Source of the DNA: HK1 sp965221725
GTDB lineage: Bacteria > Pseudomonadota > Gammaproteobacteria > HK1
Direction: 5' to 3'
DNA length: 64,000 nucleotides
Assembly: GCA_965221725.1 (NCBI GenBank)
Contig: OZ244909.1
Location: 372,001 to 436,000 of the forward strand
Below, piece after piece: positions 46,482-55,975 of this stretch (positions are counted from its first letter, which is position 1; every line of letters starts with the position of its first letter). The position numbers and the translations under genes are program-made. The notes below the pieces were generated by a model. The model did no database searches, had not been told where the DNA came from, and saw only the letters and a program-made list of their open reading frames with translations.

Positions 46482-47456
46482 ATGCTCTCACGCAGTGCTC
46501 AGGGGTTGTACTGGATGAGCCGGTATCTGGAACGAGCCGCCCATCTCTGTCGCCTGCTCGAGCTGCAGGTCGAGGCGCTGGTGGATCGGCCGACCCCCGT
46601 GATCCACTTCGGCTGGAGACGAATCTACGCGAGCCAGGACCGCCGGCCGCCATTAGAAGACGGCGCCGGGCCCGACGAGAGCGACGACTTCACCCTCGCC
46701 GATGCCTACACACTGGCCGGCGATCTCACCTTCGAACGCTCCAACCCCGAATCGATCCGGAGCTGCTTCGCGGCGGGGCGCGAAAACGCGCGCCAGATGC
46801 GCCACTGCATCAGCGCGGAGATGTGGACCTGTCTCAACCTCGCCTGGCTGCGGATCCGGAATCTCGCCATCGAGGACATCTGGAAGGTGTCCCCGGAAGG
46901 CTTCTACGCCCGAACCCGACGGGACATCGATACCTTCGTCGGAGTGGCGGAGACGACCATGTACCGCGATGAAGGCTGGCGCTTCATGCAGATCGGCCGA
47001 TTCATCGAGCGCGCCCAGCGCGTGACCACCATACTCATGGCGCAGCTCGCCGTCGGGAAGCGGATGCCGGATGCCGACCCGGGGACGGGGTGGGTGGCCC
47101 TGCTCCGCGCCTGGCAGGCGTTCGATGCGTACCGGCAGCGCTACAGCGTGGAGGTCCGGCCCGACCGGGCGCTGGATCTGCTCGTGGCCGACCCCCGGCT
47201 CCCGGGCTCGCTGGCCCGCACCCTGGAGACGCTCGTCCGCGAGCTCGCCGCCATCGGTCCGAGTCCGAATGCCGGCGCCGGCGCCGCGGCCGGGCGCCTG
47301 GCCAGTCGGCTGTGCGCACTGATCCGCTACGAATGGCCGGATCATCCGGACCAACCGACGCTTCTCGCCGAGGCGCGGACGCACTGCCTCGATCTCCACG
47401 ATCTCGTGAGTGCGGCGTACATCGACTACGACCCCGGGGAGGCTCCGGTACGCTGA
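46482..47456 (+). CDS. Alpha-E domain protein (DUF403)
   Basis: This 324-residue, largely helical protein has the alpha-E start LSRSAQGLYWMSRYLERAAHLCRLLE and the internal SIRSCFAAGRENARQMR and FMQIGRFIERAQRVTTIL repeats of the family. It always travels with the permuted ATP-grasp gene and a transglutaminase, as here, and probably forms a complex with them. No enzymatic residues are evident. The start codon abuts the preceding stop. Confidence 0.9.
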   Translation: MLSRSAQGLYWMSRYLERAAHLCRLLELQVEALVDRPTPVIHFGWRRIYASQDRRPPLEDGAGPDESDDFTLADAYTLAGDLTFERSNPESIRSCFAAGRENARQMRHCISAEMWTCLNLAWLRIRNLAIEDIWKVSPEGFYARTRRDIDTFVGVAETTMYRDEGWRFMQIGRFIERAQRVTTILMAQLAVGKRMPDADPGTGWVALLRAWQAFDAYRQRYSVEVRPDRALDLLVADPRLPGSLARTLETLVRELAAIGPSPNAGAGAAAGRLASRLCALIRYEWPDHPDQPTLLAEARTHCLDLHDLVSAAYIDYDPGEAPVR

Positions 47457-47461
47457 ACCCC

Positions 47462-48319
47462 ATGGCCGGCGCCCTTCGTCACCAGATCGAGCACGTCTCC
47501 CGGTATCGCTACGAGAGCGACGCGCGCCGGTGCACGATGCTGCTGTGCCTGGAGCCGGGCGCGGATCGGGGGCAGCGGCTGCTCGACTTCACACTCGAGA
47601 CCCGACCCCGCGGCGGCCTGAGCCGCGAACGGGATGGTTTCGGCAACGTCCGCCATGTGCTCGACATCCACGAAGCGCACCGGACGCTGGAAATCACCGC
47701 CCGTTCCACGGTCGAATCGGCGCCGACGCCGGCGCTGCCGCCGCGTCTGGGCGCATCGGCCTGGCGGGAGATCCGCGCCCTCGGGGATCACGTCGCCGAT
47801 TGGGACTTCGTCCGTCCAAGCCCCCTGATCCCGCGCACCGCGTCCCTTTCCGCGTTCGTCGAACGCCATGGCCTCCGGCCCGGAGACGACCCCCTGGAAA
47901 GCCTGGTGGACCTCTCCGAAACGCTCCATGACCAGCTCCGGTACAGCCCGGGGGTCACATCGGCGGAGTCCACCGTCGAGGACATCCTCCGCACTGATCG
48001 GGGGGTCTGTCAGGACTACGCCCACGTGATGATCGCGATTGCGCGTTCCTGGGGCATCCCGGCGCGCTACGTCTCCGGCTATCTGCACCTGATCGAGCCG
48101 GACGGCGGACACGTACCGGACAATGCAACTCACGCCTGGGCCGAATGCCGGCTGCCGGAACTCGGCTGGATCGGCTTCGACCCCACCAACCGGAGCCTCG
48201 CCGGGAGCGGCCACGTGCGCATCGCGACGGGGCGGGACTACCAGGACGTGTCACCGACCCGCGGCATCGTTCAGGGCGGCGGGAGCACCCGCCTGGAGGT
48301 CGAAGTACGGGTGCGTTGA
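47462..48319 (+). CDS. Transglutaminase-like cysteine protease-fold protein
   Basis: This 285-residue protein has an N-terminal beta-rich domain and a transglutaminase core with the triad C183 (GVCQDYAHV), H224 (NATHAWAEC) and D240 (GWIGFDPTN). It is the third member of the ATP-grasp/alpha-E/transglutaminase trio; the fold can cleave or form isopeptide bonds. It lacks a signal peptide, so it acts in the cytoplasm. It starts 5 bp after the alpha-E stop. Confidence 0.9.
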   Translation: MAGALRHQIEHVSRYRYESDARRCTMLLCLEPGADRGQRLLDFTLETRPRGGLSRERDGFGNVRHVLDIHEAHRTLEITARSTVESAPTPALPPRLGASAWREIRALGDHVADWDFVRPSPLIPRTASLSAFVERHGLRPGDDPLESLVDLSETLHDQLRYSPGVTSAESTVEDILRTDRGVCQDYAHVMIAIARSWGIPARYVSGYLHLIEPDGGHVPDNATHAWAECRLPELGWIGFDPTNRSLAGSGHVRIATGRDYQDVSPTRGIVQGGGSTRLEVEVRVR

Positions 48320-48364
48320 GCGAGAGCCCGAACACGAGTCCGAGCAAGAGCCTGGGCAAGAACG

Positions 48365-48393
48365 TTGCCCTTGATCCGCGACGCGGCTATCCT
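48365..48393 (+). promoter_or_regulatory. Candidate sigma70 promoter of the STAS gene
   Basis: TTGCCC (48365-48370) and TATCCT (48388-48393) are spaced by 17 bp, 71 bp before the STAS start codon. Confidence 0.45.
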
Positions 48394-48463
48394 CTGCCCG
48401 GTCACGCCATAGCGCCTCCACGTCGGTGAGGCGGAACACACCATCAATCAGGACACGAGAGCC

Positions 48464-48802
48464 ATGGACATCAAGACCGAACGGAAAAATGGCACCTTGA
48501 TCGCGAAGGCGGAGGGCCGCATTGATGGCGTGAATGCGCGCGACTTCGAGGAGGCGATGAAGGCCGCAATCAGCTCCGACGACAGCACCGTGGTCATCGA
48601 CCTCGAAGGACTGTCCTACATCAGCAGCGCGGGTCTGCGCGTCATCCTGCTGATCGCCAAGACCCTGCGCAAGCGAAACGCCGAGATGATGCTCTGCTCG
48701 CTCTCCGCCCCGATTCGCGAAGTCTTCGAAATCAGCGGATTCGACAAGATCATCCCGGTTCACGACTCCCAGGAACAGGCACTCGCTTCCATCGGCGGTT
48801 AG
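48464..48802 (+). CDS. STAS-domain anti-sigma-factor antagonist
   Basis: This 112-residue protein is a single STAS domain. The phosphorylatable serine of the family lies in YISSAGLRV (S54/S55), preceded by VVIDLEGL. Such proteins sequester anti-sigma kinases or act in Rsb-type partner switches; no kinase or phosphatase partner is in the window. It converges on mdh with 19 bp between the stops. Confidence 0.92.
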   Translation: MDIKTERKNGTLIAKAEGRIDGVNARDFEEAMKAAISSDDSTVVIDLEGLSYISSAGLRVILLIAKTLRKRNAEMMLCSLSAPIREVFEISGFDKIIPVHDSQEQALASIGG

Positions 48803-48821
48803 CCCTCTTCCCGCTCGCCCG

Positions 48822-49799
48822 TCAGAGCAAATCCCGAACCGCGTCGCGCTCCTCTTCGAGTTCGGCGCGGGTCGCGTCCATCCTTTCGCGGCTGAAGTCG
48901 TCGATGTCCAGTCCCGGCACGATGCGCCAGGCGCCGTTTTCAACGGTGACCGGGAAGGAATAGATCAGCCCTTCGGGAATGCCGTAGCTGCCGTCGCTGG
49001 CGACGGCCATGCTGGTCCAGTCGCCCGGGGCGGTGCCCCGCACCCAGTCGCGCACATGGGAGAGCCCGGCAAAAGCGGCGGAGGCGGCGCTGGACAAGCC
49101 GCGCGCCTCGATGATCTCGGCGCCCCGCTTCTGCACCCGGGGAATGAACCGGTTGCGGACCCACTCGGGGTCGAGCCGTTCCAGCGCCGGCGTACCGCCG
49201 ATGGTGGCGTGGTTCAGGTCGGGGTACTGGGTGGCGGAGTGGTTACCCCAGATCGTCACCCGCCGAATGTCGGTCACCGGGGCGCCGGCCCGGCCCGCCA
49301 CCTGGCTGATGGCCCGGTTGTGATCGAGCCGCATCATCGCGCTGAACTGCGTCGGCGCGAGGTCCGGCGCGTTGCGCATCGCGATGAGCGCATTGGTGTT
49401 GGCGGGATTGCCGATCACGAGCACCTTCACGTCACGGCTGGCGTGGTCGTTGAGGGCCCGGCCCTGGGGGCCGAAGATGCGGCCGTTTCCGGCCAGCAGA
49501 TCTCCGCGTTCCATGCCCTTGCCGCGCGGTTTCGCGCCCACCAGCATCGCGTAATCCGCATCCCTGAACGCGACCGCCGGATCGTCGGTGACCACGACAT
49601 CCTGAAGCAGCGGGTACGCGCAGTCGGCAAGCTCCATGACCACGCCCCGGAGCGCATCGAGCGCCGGCGTGATCTCCATCAGGTTCAGCGCCACCGGCCG
49701 CTCCGGCCCGAGCATCTCGCCGGAGGCGATCCGGAACAGCAGCGAATACCCGATCTGGCCCGCCGCGCCGGTGACGGCGATTCTCGCAGTCGAGGTCAT
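48822..49799 (-). CDS. mdh: Malate dehydrogenase
   Basis: This 325-residue NAD-dependent enzyme interconverts malate and oxaloacetate. The Rossmann loop GAAGQIGYSLLFRIA, the substrate-binding loop KPRGKGMER, NPANTNALIA and the catalytic-histidine motif WGNHSATQYPDL place it in the cytosolic-type Mdh group found in many proteobacteria rather than the E. coli form. It follows gltA by 159 bp on the same strand. Confidence 0.95.
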   Translation of the reverse strand: MTSTARIAVTGAAGQIGYSLLFRIASGEMLGPERPVALNLMEITPALDALRGVVMELADCAYPLLQDVVVTDDPAVAFRDADYAMLVGAKPRGKGMERGDLLAGNGRIFGPQGRALNDHASRDVKVLVIGNPANTNALIAMRNAPDLAPTQFSAMMRLDHNRAISQVAGRAGAPVTDIRRVTIWGNHSATQYPDLNHATIGGTPALERLDPEWVRNRFIPRVQKRGAEIIEARGLSSAASAAFAGLSHVRDWVRGTAPGDWTSMAVASDGSYGIPEGLIYSFPVTVENGAWRIVPGLDIDDFSRERMDATRAELEEERDAVRDLL

Positions 49800-49958
49800 G
49801 TACCGGTCTCCTGTTGATTCATGGTCGGCATCCGGTGGTGGTCACCGATTGATTTCCGGTCCCTTCGCAACCGATACCCGACCGATGCCCGGCGCCGCCC
49901 GCGCACCGTCGGTTGTCTGCGGGAACGCGCTGCTTTCGAAGCGCGTGATTCCCGGCGT

Positions 49959-51260
49959 TCATCCGCGCTCCTTCATGGGCACGAAGTCGCGCCGCGCGGC
50001 ACCCACGTAGCGTTGCTGCGGACGGCCGATACGCTGATCGTCCGCGGTGAAGAACTCCATCCAGTGCGTCACCCAGCCGACCGAGCGCGAGATGGCGAAG
50101 ATCACGGTGAACATGTTCAGCGGAATCCCCAACGCCCTCAGGATGAGGCCGGAGTAGAAGTCCACGTTCGGGTAGAGGTTGCGTTCGATGAAGTACTCGT
50201 CCTTGAGGGCGATCTCCTCCAGGCGCAGCGCGACCTCGAGCAGCGGCTGATTGCCGGCGTCGAGATCCTGGAGCAGGTCGTGGCACGCCTGGCGGATGAT
50301 GGTCGCGCGCGGGTCGAAACTCTTGTAGACGCGATGCCCGAAGCCCATCAGCCGGAACGGGTCGTTCCGGTCCTTGGCGCGTTCGACGTACTTCGGGATC
50401 TCGGCCGGGTCGCTGATGTCCCGCAGCATGTTGACCACCGCCTCGTTGGCCCCACCGTGCGCCGGGCCCCACAGGGTCGCGATGCCGGCCGCCACGCACG
50501 CGTAGGGGTTCGCGCCGGAGCTGCCCGCAAGCCGAACCGTGGACGTGCTCGCATTCTGTTCGTGGTCGGCGTGCAGGATCATCATCAGTTCCAGGGCGCG
50601 CACCGCCACCGGGCTCGGGATGTACGGCTCGGCCCGGACCGAGAACATCATCTGGAGGAAGTTCTCGACGTAGCCGAGTGAATTGATGGGGTACATGAAG
50701 GGTTGGCCGATGCTGTACTTGTAGCAGTCGGCGGCGATGGAGGGCAGCTTCGCGATCAGGCGGATCGCGGCCAGTTCGCGGTGTTCGGGGTCGCTGATGT
50801 CGAGGGTGTCGTGGTAGAAGGTCGAGAGCGCCCCCACGATGCCGACGAGCATCCCCATCGGGTGGGCGTCGTGGTTGTACCCGGCGATGAACCGCCGGAT
50901 CCCCTCGTGAACCATGGTATGGCGCCGGATTTCGGCATTGAAATCCTTCCACCGCGCCTGGTCGGGCAGTTCGCCGTAGAGGAGGAGGTAGCAGATCTCG
51001 AGGAAGCTGCTGTGTTCGGCGAGCTGTTCGATGGGGTAGCCGCGGTGCAGCAGCACGCCCTCCTGCCCGTCGATGTAGGTGATCGCGCTGGAGCAGCTTG
51101 CGGTCGACGCGAAGCCGGGGTCGTAGGTGAAGTACCCGAGCTTCGACGGCAGAGTGCGGATGTCGAGCACGGGGCGTCCATGCACGCCCTCCAGCACCTC
51201 GCATTCGACGCTGCTGCCGGACGTGTGGTCCGTGATCGTGACGAGCCTTCGATTGGTCAT
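49959..51260 (-). CDS. gltA: Citrate synthase, type II
   Basis: This 433-residue enzyme condenses oxaloacetate with acetyl-CoA. Active-site motifs are seen in GPAHGGANEAV, MGFGHRVYKSFDPRA and NVDFYSGLILRALGIP, and the N-terminal domain typical of NADH-sensitive hexameric type II enzymes is present. GGGAGAG lies before the ATG at 51260; the frame stays open upstream only through tandem-repeat DNA. It is divergent from sucA and precedes mdh. Confidence 0.96.
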   Translation of the reverse strand: MTNRRLVTITDHTSGSSVECEVLEGVHGRPVLDIRTLPSKLGYFTYDPGFASTASCSSAITYIDGQEGVLLHRGYPIEQLAEHSSFLEICYLLLYGELPDQARWKDFNAEIRRHTMVHEGIRRFIAGYNHDAHPMGMLVGIVGALSTFYHDTLDISDPEHRELAAIRLIAKLPSIAADCYKYSIGQPFMYPINSLGYVENFLQMMFSVRAEPYIPSPVAVRALELMMILHADHEQNASTSTVRLAGSSGANPYACVAAGIATLWGPAHGGANEAVVNMLRDISDPAEIPKYVERAKDRNDPFRLMGFGHRVYKSFDPRATIIRQACHDLLQDLDAGNQPLLEVALRLEEIALKDEYFIERNLYPNVDFYSGLILRALGIPLNMFTVIFAISRSVGWVTHWMEFFTADDQRIGRPQQRYVGAARRDFVPMKERG

Positions 51261-51302
51261 GGCGCTCTCCCGTGATTCGAGCATCGGCGGACGCGGCCGG
51301 AA

Positions 51303-51407
51303 AGCCCGGAGTCGATGAGCCCGGAGTCGATGAGCCCGGAGTCGATGAGCCCGGGGTCGAAAAGCCCGGAACCGATAAACCCGGGGTCGACAAACTCCGG
51401 GGTCGAG
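51303..51407. repeat. Seven 15-bp tandem repeats in the gltA-sucA divergent region
   Basis: The unit AGCCCGGAGTCGATG occurs exactly at 51303, 51318 and 51333, then decays through four more copies to 51407. It sits 43 bp upstream of the gltA start codon, inside the 402-bp gap 51261-51662 that holds both promoters; I could not place -10/-35 boxes with confidence. Confidence 0.85.
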
Positions 51408-51662
51408 CTGCTCCGGCCGGGATCGGCCGCCTGGCGAATGGGGCCCCGGGGATGCCGGCGCCGTCCGACTGCGGGAACGCCGCGTCGGACCCGGCAGGGC
51501 CGGCCCGATACGGCGGCGCATGCTCTCACAGGTCCCGGATATTTTGTACTCCCGGCTCGTGAAACCGGCGGTTCACCCGCCCACAGCCGTGAATCGGTGA
51601 AATTTTCGGGCTAGACTTCGAGCCGGATCGAATCACCTGCCATCCGAGCCGAGAGCCGAACG

Positions 51663-54449
51663 ATGGATTCCTCCCCGCTCCAGATCGGGAACACCGGGTT
51701 CCTCGACGCCCTGTACCTCGCCTACCGTGCGGATCCGGTCTCCGTGGCGCCCGAATGGCGCACGTACTTCGCCGATTTCGACCGCACCGCCCCCACCGAT
51801 CGGTCGGCCCGGAGCGACGATGGGCCGGAGTTCGATCGGCGGCGGATGTCGGAGTACACCGAGCAGCAGATGAAGGTGGTGGCGCTCATCAACGCCAACC
51901 GGTACCGCGGCCACCGCGGCGCGGACATCGACCCCCTCAGAATCTACGAACGCCCGCCCGTGCCCGAGCTCTACCCGGAGTACCACGGCTTCGGGGAGGG
52001 CGATCTCGACCGGGTGTTCAACACCGGCACCCTCCACATCGGCAAACCGGAAGCGACGCTGCGCGAGATCGACGCGTTGCTGCGCGACACCTACCGCGGC
52101 TCGATCGGGGTCGAGGTGACCCACCTTTCTTCGACCGAGCAGAAGCGGTGGGTGCAGGAACGGCTCGAATCGAGCCGGGGACAGCCCAACTTCGACGCGG
52201 CCCGGAAGCGCGACATCCTGCGCCGGGTCACCGCGGCCCGGAAGCTCGAGGACTACCTGCATCGCAAGTACGTCGGCCAGAAACGGTTCTCGCTCGAAGG
52301 CGGGGAGAACCTCATTCCGCTCCTCGACGAGGTGGTGCAGGACGCCGGCGGCCGCGGGGTGCGCGAGGCGGTCATCGGCATGGCCCATCGCGGGCGGCTC
52401 AACGTGCTGGTGAACATCCTGGGCAAGCACCCCGGCGTGCTGTTCGGGGAGTTCGAAGGCCGGATCGATGTGGGCGCCGGTTCCGGGGACGTGAAGTACC
52501 ACCTCGGCTTCTCCTCCACCGTGGAGACCCCCGGCGGACCGCTCCACCTCGTGCTCGCGTTCAATCCCTCCCATCTGGAGATCATCAACCCGGTAGTGGA
52601 AGGGTCGGTCCGGGCCCGACAGGAACGCCGCGGAGACTCCACCCGCGACCAGGTGCTGCCGATCCTCATCCACGGCGATGCCGCGTTCGCCGGTCAGGGC
52701 GTGGTGACCGAGACCCTCAACCTCTCGGAAACGCGCGGCTACGGCACCGGAGGAACCGTGCATGTGGTGGTGAACAACCAGATCGGCTTCACCACCAGCG
52801 ACCCCCTCGATTCGCGTTCGACCCTGTACTGCACCGATGTCGCCAAGCTCGTGCAGGCGCCGATTTTCCACGTCAACGGCAACGACGCGGAGGCGGTGGT
52901 GTTCCTCGCGCAACTCGCGCTGGACTTCCGGATGCGGTTCAAGAAGGACGTGGTCATCGACATGATCTGCTTCCGCCGGTACGGCCACAACGAGTCGGAC
53001 GAGCCGCTGGCGACCCAGCCGATGATGTACAAGAAGATTCGCGACCAGCACGGCCCGCGGAAGTTCTACGCGGACCGGCTCGTGGCCGAAGGCGTGGTCG
53101 AGCCCGGCGAGCCGGAGGCGATGTCCGAGGCGTACCTCGCCGACCTGGAAGCGGACCGCGTCGTGTCGAGACCTCTCGTCGACGATGGGGAGAGCCCGCA
53201 CCTTGCGCACTGGACGCCGTACATCGGCACCGACTGGCGGGCACCCGGCGACACCACGGTGAGCATCGAGCGCATCGAGCGGCTCGGAAAGAAGCTCTGC
53301 GAGCACCCCGCCGACTTCGAACTCCACCGCAGCGTGCAGCGGATCATCGACGCCCGGCAGGAAATGGCCCGCGGCGAGCGGCCGATGGACTGGGGGTTCG
53401 CCGAGAACCTCGCCTACGCGACGCTGCTCGAAGACGGCTACTCGGTGCGCCTGTCCGGGCAGGACAGCCAGCGCGGCACGTTCTTCCATCGTCACGCGGT
53501 GCTGCACAACCAGAAGCGGTTCGGCACCTGGACCCCGCTCGAACACCTCTTCGACGGCCAGCCCCGGTTCCGGGCCATCAACTCCCTGCTCTCCGAGGTC
53601 GCGGTGCTCGGGTTCGAGTACGGCTACAGCACCACCGAACCGGAGGGGCTGACCGTCTGGGAAGCGCAGTTCGGGGACTTCGCGAACGTCGCCCAGGTCG
53701 TCATCGATCAGTTCCTCAGCTCCTCGGAGGCGAAATGGGGCCGATTCTGCGGGCTGGTGCTGATGCTCCCGCACGGGTACGACGGCCAGGGGCCGGAGCA
53801 CTCGTCGGCCCGCCTGGAGCGATTCCTCCAGCTCTGTGCCGAGGAGAACATGCAGGTCTGCGTGCCGACGACACCCGCGCAGATGTTCCATCTGCTGAGG
53901 CGCCAGCTTCTGCGACCCTACCGCAAGCCGCTCGTGATCATGAGCCCCAAGAGTCTGCTGCGGCACCGGCTTTCGACCTCCACCCGCGAGAATCTGGGTG
54001 CCGACGGATTCCGGGTCCTGATCGACGAGATCGACAGCATCGACCCGGGCCGGGTCACGCGGCTCGTGCTCTGCTCCGGCAAGGTCTACTACAACCTTCT
54101 GGAGCGACGGCGGGAAGCCGAGCTCCGCCACGTGGCCATCGTTCGGGTGGAGCAGCTCTACCCGTTTCCGGAGGAGGAGATCCGGGCCGTCCTCGAGGAA
54201 TATCCCAGGGCGACCGAGATCTGCTGGGCGCAGGATGAGCCGCGCAATCAGGGAGGGTGGTTCTTCATGCTCTCGCGGCGCCACCTCGCGGGGTGCATCC
54301 AGCGCAAGCATAAGCTGGTCTACGCCGGCCGGGACTATTCGGCCTCCCCCGCCGCCGGCTATCTCAACGTGCACAACAGTCAGCAGCAAGCCCTGGTGGA
54401 GACGGCGCTCGGCCTCGACGAGGTGGCCTCGCGCCGCAAAAGCGCGTGA
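51663..54449 (+). CDS. sucA: 2-oxoglutarate dehydrogenase E1 component
   Basis: This 928-residue ThDP enzyme decarboxylates 2-oxoglutarate and passes the succinyl group to E2. The N-terminal helix FLDALYLAYRADPVSVAPEW, VIGMAHRGRLNVLVN, the cofactor and substrate stretch GDAAFAGQGVVTETLNLS, GNDAEAVVFLAQLALDFR and the C-terminal AQDEPRNQGGW are all intact. It overlaps the upstream open frame of sucB and begins a sucA-sucB-lpd operon. Confidence 0.97.
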   Translation: MDSSPLQIGNTGFLDALYLAYRADPVSVAPEWRTYFADFDRTAPTDRSARSDDGPEFDRRRMSEYTEQQMKVVALINANRYRGHRGADIDPLRIYERPPVPELYPEYHGFGEGDLDRVFNTGTLHIGKPEATLREIDALLRDTYRGSIGVEVTHLSSTEQKRWVQERLESSRGQPNFDAARKRDILRRVTAARKLEDYLHRKYVGQKRFSLEGGENLIPLLDEVVQDAGGRGVREAVIGMAHRGRLNVLVNILGKHPGVLFGEFEGRIDVGAGSGDVKYHLGFSSTVETPGGPLHLVLAFNPSHLEIINPVVEGSVRARQERRGDSTRDQVLPILIHGDAAFAGQGVVTETLNLSETRGYGTGGTVHVVVNNQIGFTTSDPLDSRSTLYCTDVAKLVQAPIFHVNGNDAEAVVFLAQLALDFRMRFKKDVVIDMICFRRYGHNESDEPLATQPMMYKKIRDQHGPRKFYADRLVAEGVVEPGEPEAMSEAYLADLEADRVVSRPLVDDGESPHLAHWTPYIGTDWRAPGDTTVSIERIERLGKKLCEHPADFELHRSVQRIIDARQEMARGERPMDWGFAENLAYATLLEDGYSVRLSGQDSQRGTFFHRHAVLHNQKRFGTWTPLEHLFDGQPRFRAINSLLSEVAVLGFEYGYSTTEPEGLTVWEAQFGDFANVAQVVIDQFLSSSEAKWGRFCGLVLMLPHGYDGQGPEHSSARLERFLQLCAEENMQVCVPTTPAQMFHLLRRQLLRPYRKPLVIMSPKSLLRHRLSTSTRENLGADGFRVLIDEIDSIDPGRVTRLVLCSGKVYYNLLERRREAELRHVAIVRVEQLYPFPEEEIRAVLEEYPRATEICWAQDEPRNQGGWFFMLSRRHLAGCIQRKHKLVYAGRDYSASPAAGYLNVHNSQQQALVETALGLDEVASRRKSA

Positions 54450-54487
54450 GAACGAGTGGCGGAGCGAACTTCCGAGGAGACAGCGCA

Positions 54488-55903
54488 GTGACCGTCGATG
54501 TGAAGGTGCCGGTGCTGGCCGAATCCGTCCCCGACGCCACGCTGCTGGAGTGGCGCAAGCAGCCGGGGGATGCGGTCGACAGGGACGAGATCCTCATCGA
54601 GCTCGAGACCGACAAGATCGTGCTGGAGGTACCGGCACCGGAAGCCGGGGTGCTCACCGAGGTGCTGAAGCAGACCGGAGACACCGTCCTGAGCCAGGAG
54701 GTGCTGGCCCGGATCGAACCGGGCGCTGTCGCTTCGGGTGCCGCCGCATCGGAGATTGTCGCCTCGGGGGCTGCTGCATCGAATGACGCTGCCTCGGGTG
54801 CGGCCGGGAGTCCCGACGCGGCGCCGAGACCCGCTGGTGCCGCGGCCCCCGAAGCCGCCGCACCGGCTTCCACCGCCGCCGCCGAACGCCTGAGTCCCGC
54901 GGTGCGCCGGCTCGTCGAGGAGCATGGCCTCGACCCGTCGGCGATTCCGGGCACCGGCCGGGACGGTCGGATCACGAAGGGCGATGTGCTCGCCCACCTG
55001 GAGGCAGCCACGCGCTCGGCGGAATCCGGCGCGGCGTCCGCCGCCGCGGAGCCCCGGGCCGTCCCGACGGGACCTGAAGCCGTCCCGACGGGGCCCGGGG
55101 CCCCCGCCCGGACCGCACCGCCGGCGTCGGCGTCTGCGCCAACGCCTGTCCGCGCCCCCGGCGAGCCTTTATCCCCGGCCTCACCGGCCCCCGCCTCCGG
55201 AAGCCGGAACGAGCGCCGCGAGCCGATGTCGAGGCTGCGCCGGCGCATCGCGGAGCGCCTGGTCGAGGCGCAGCACACCGCCGCGATCCTGACCACCTTC
55301 AACGAGATCGACATGCAGCCGGTGATGGCGCTCCGCGCCCGGCACAAGGAGGGCTTCGAGCGCCGTCACGGAGTGCGCCTCGGTTTCATGTCGTTCTTCG
55401 CCAGGGCGGCGGTCCAGGCCCTGCGGCGCTTCCCCGCCGTCAACGCCCGCATCGACGGCGACGACATCGTGTACCACGACTTCTGCGACATCGGCGTGGC
55501 GGTCGGCTCGCCCCGCGGCCTCGTGGTGCCGATCCTGCGCAACGTGGAGGCGATGTCGTTCGCGGAGATCGAGGCGCGCGTCGCCGAGTTCGGCGCGAAG
55601 GCCCGCGACGGCACGCTCTCCCTCGACGACATGCGCGGCGGCACGTTCACCCTCTCCAACGGCGGCGTGTTCGGCTCGCTGCTCTCCACCCCCATCCTCA
55701 ACCCTCCGCAGAGCGGCATCCTCGGCATGCACAAGACCGAGGAGCGGCCGGTGGTGGTCGATGGCGAGATCGTCATCCGCCCGATGATGTACGTCGCCCT
55801 GTCCTACGATCACCGCATCATCGACGGCCGCGAAGCGGTGCAGTTCCTGGTTTGCGTGAAGGAAGCCATCGAGGATCCGGCGCGGCTGCTGCTCGACGTC
55901 TGA
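54488..55903 (+). CDS. sucB: Dihydrolipoyl succinyltransferase E2
   Basis: This 471-residue protein has one lipoyl domain (lipoyl lysine K43 in ELETDKIVLEV), a long Ala/Pro-rich linker, an E3-binding domain (LSPAVRRLVEEHGLD), a second linker and the catalytic core ending in LSYDHRIIDGREAVQF, whose His and Asp are catalytic. The GTG at 54488 has GAGGAG upstream; the open frame to 54446 overlaps sucA. The linkers show repeat-derived, expandable DNA. Confidence 0.95.
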   Translation: MTVDVKVPVLAESVPDATLLEWRKQPGDAVDRDEILIELETDKIVLEVPAPEAGVLTEVLKQTGDTVLSQEVLARIEPGAVASGAAASEIVASGAAASNDAASGAAGSPDAAPRPAGAAAPEAAAPASTAAAERLSPAVRRLVEEHGLDPSAIPGTGRDGRITKGDVLAHLEAATRSAESGAASAAAEPRAVPTGPEAVPTGPGAPARTAPPASASAPTPVRAPGEPLSPASPAPASGSRNERREPMSRLRRRIAERLVEAQHTAAILTTFNEIDMQPVMALRARHKEGFERRHGVRLGFMSFFARAAVQALRRFPAVNARIDGDDIVYHDFCDIGVAVGSPRGLVVPILRNVEAMSFAEIEARVAEFGAKARDGTLSLDDMRGGTFTLSNGGVFGSLLSTPILNPPQSGILGMHKTEERPVVVDGEIVIRPMMYVALSYDHRIIDGREAVQFLVCVKEAIEDPARLLLDV

Positions 55904-55975
55904 TTCGGCGCTGCCCGCGCCCCCGGAGTCGGGGGGCTCGCCCGCAACCCGGCAACCCGCGGGAGATAAGGATTC

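Noticed and set aside
51303..51407. Regular repeats that could be a CRISPR array
   Set aside because: Units are 15 bp and directly tandem with no spacers; there are no cas genes.
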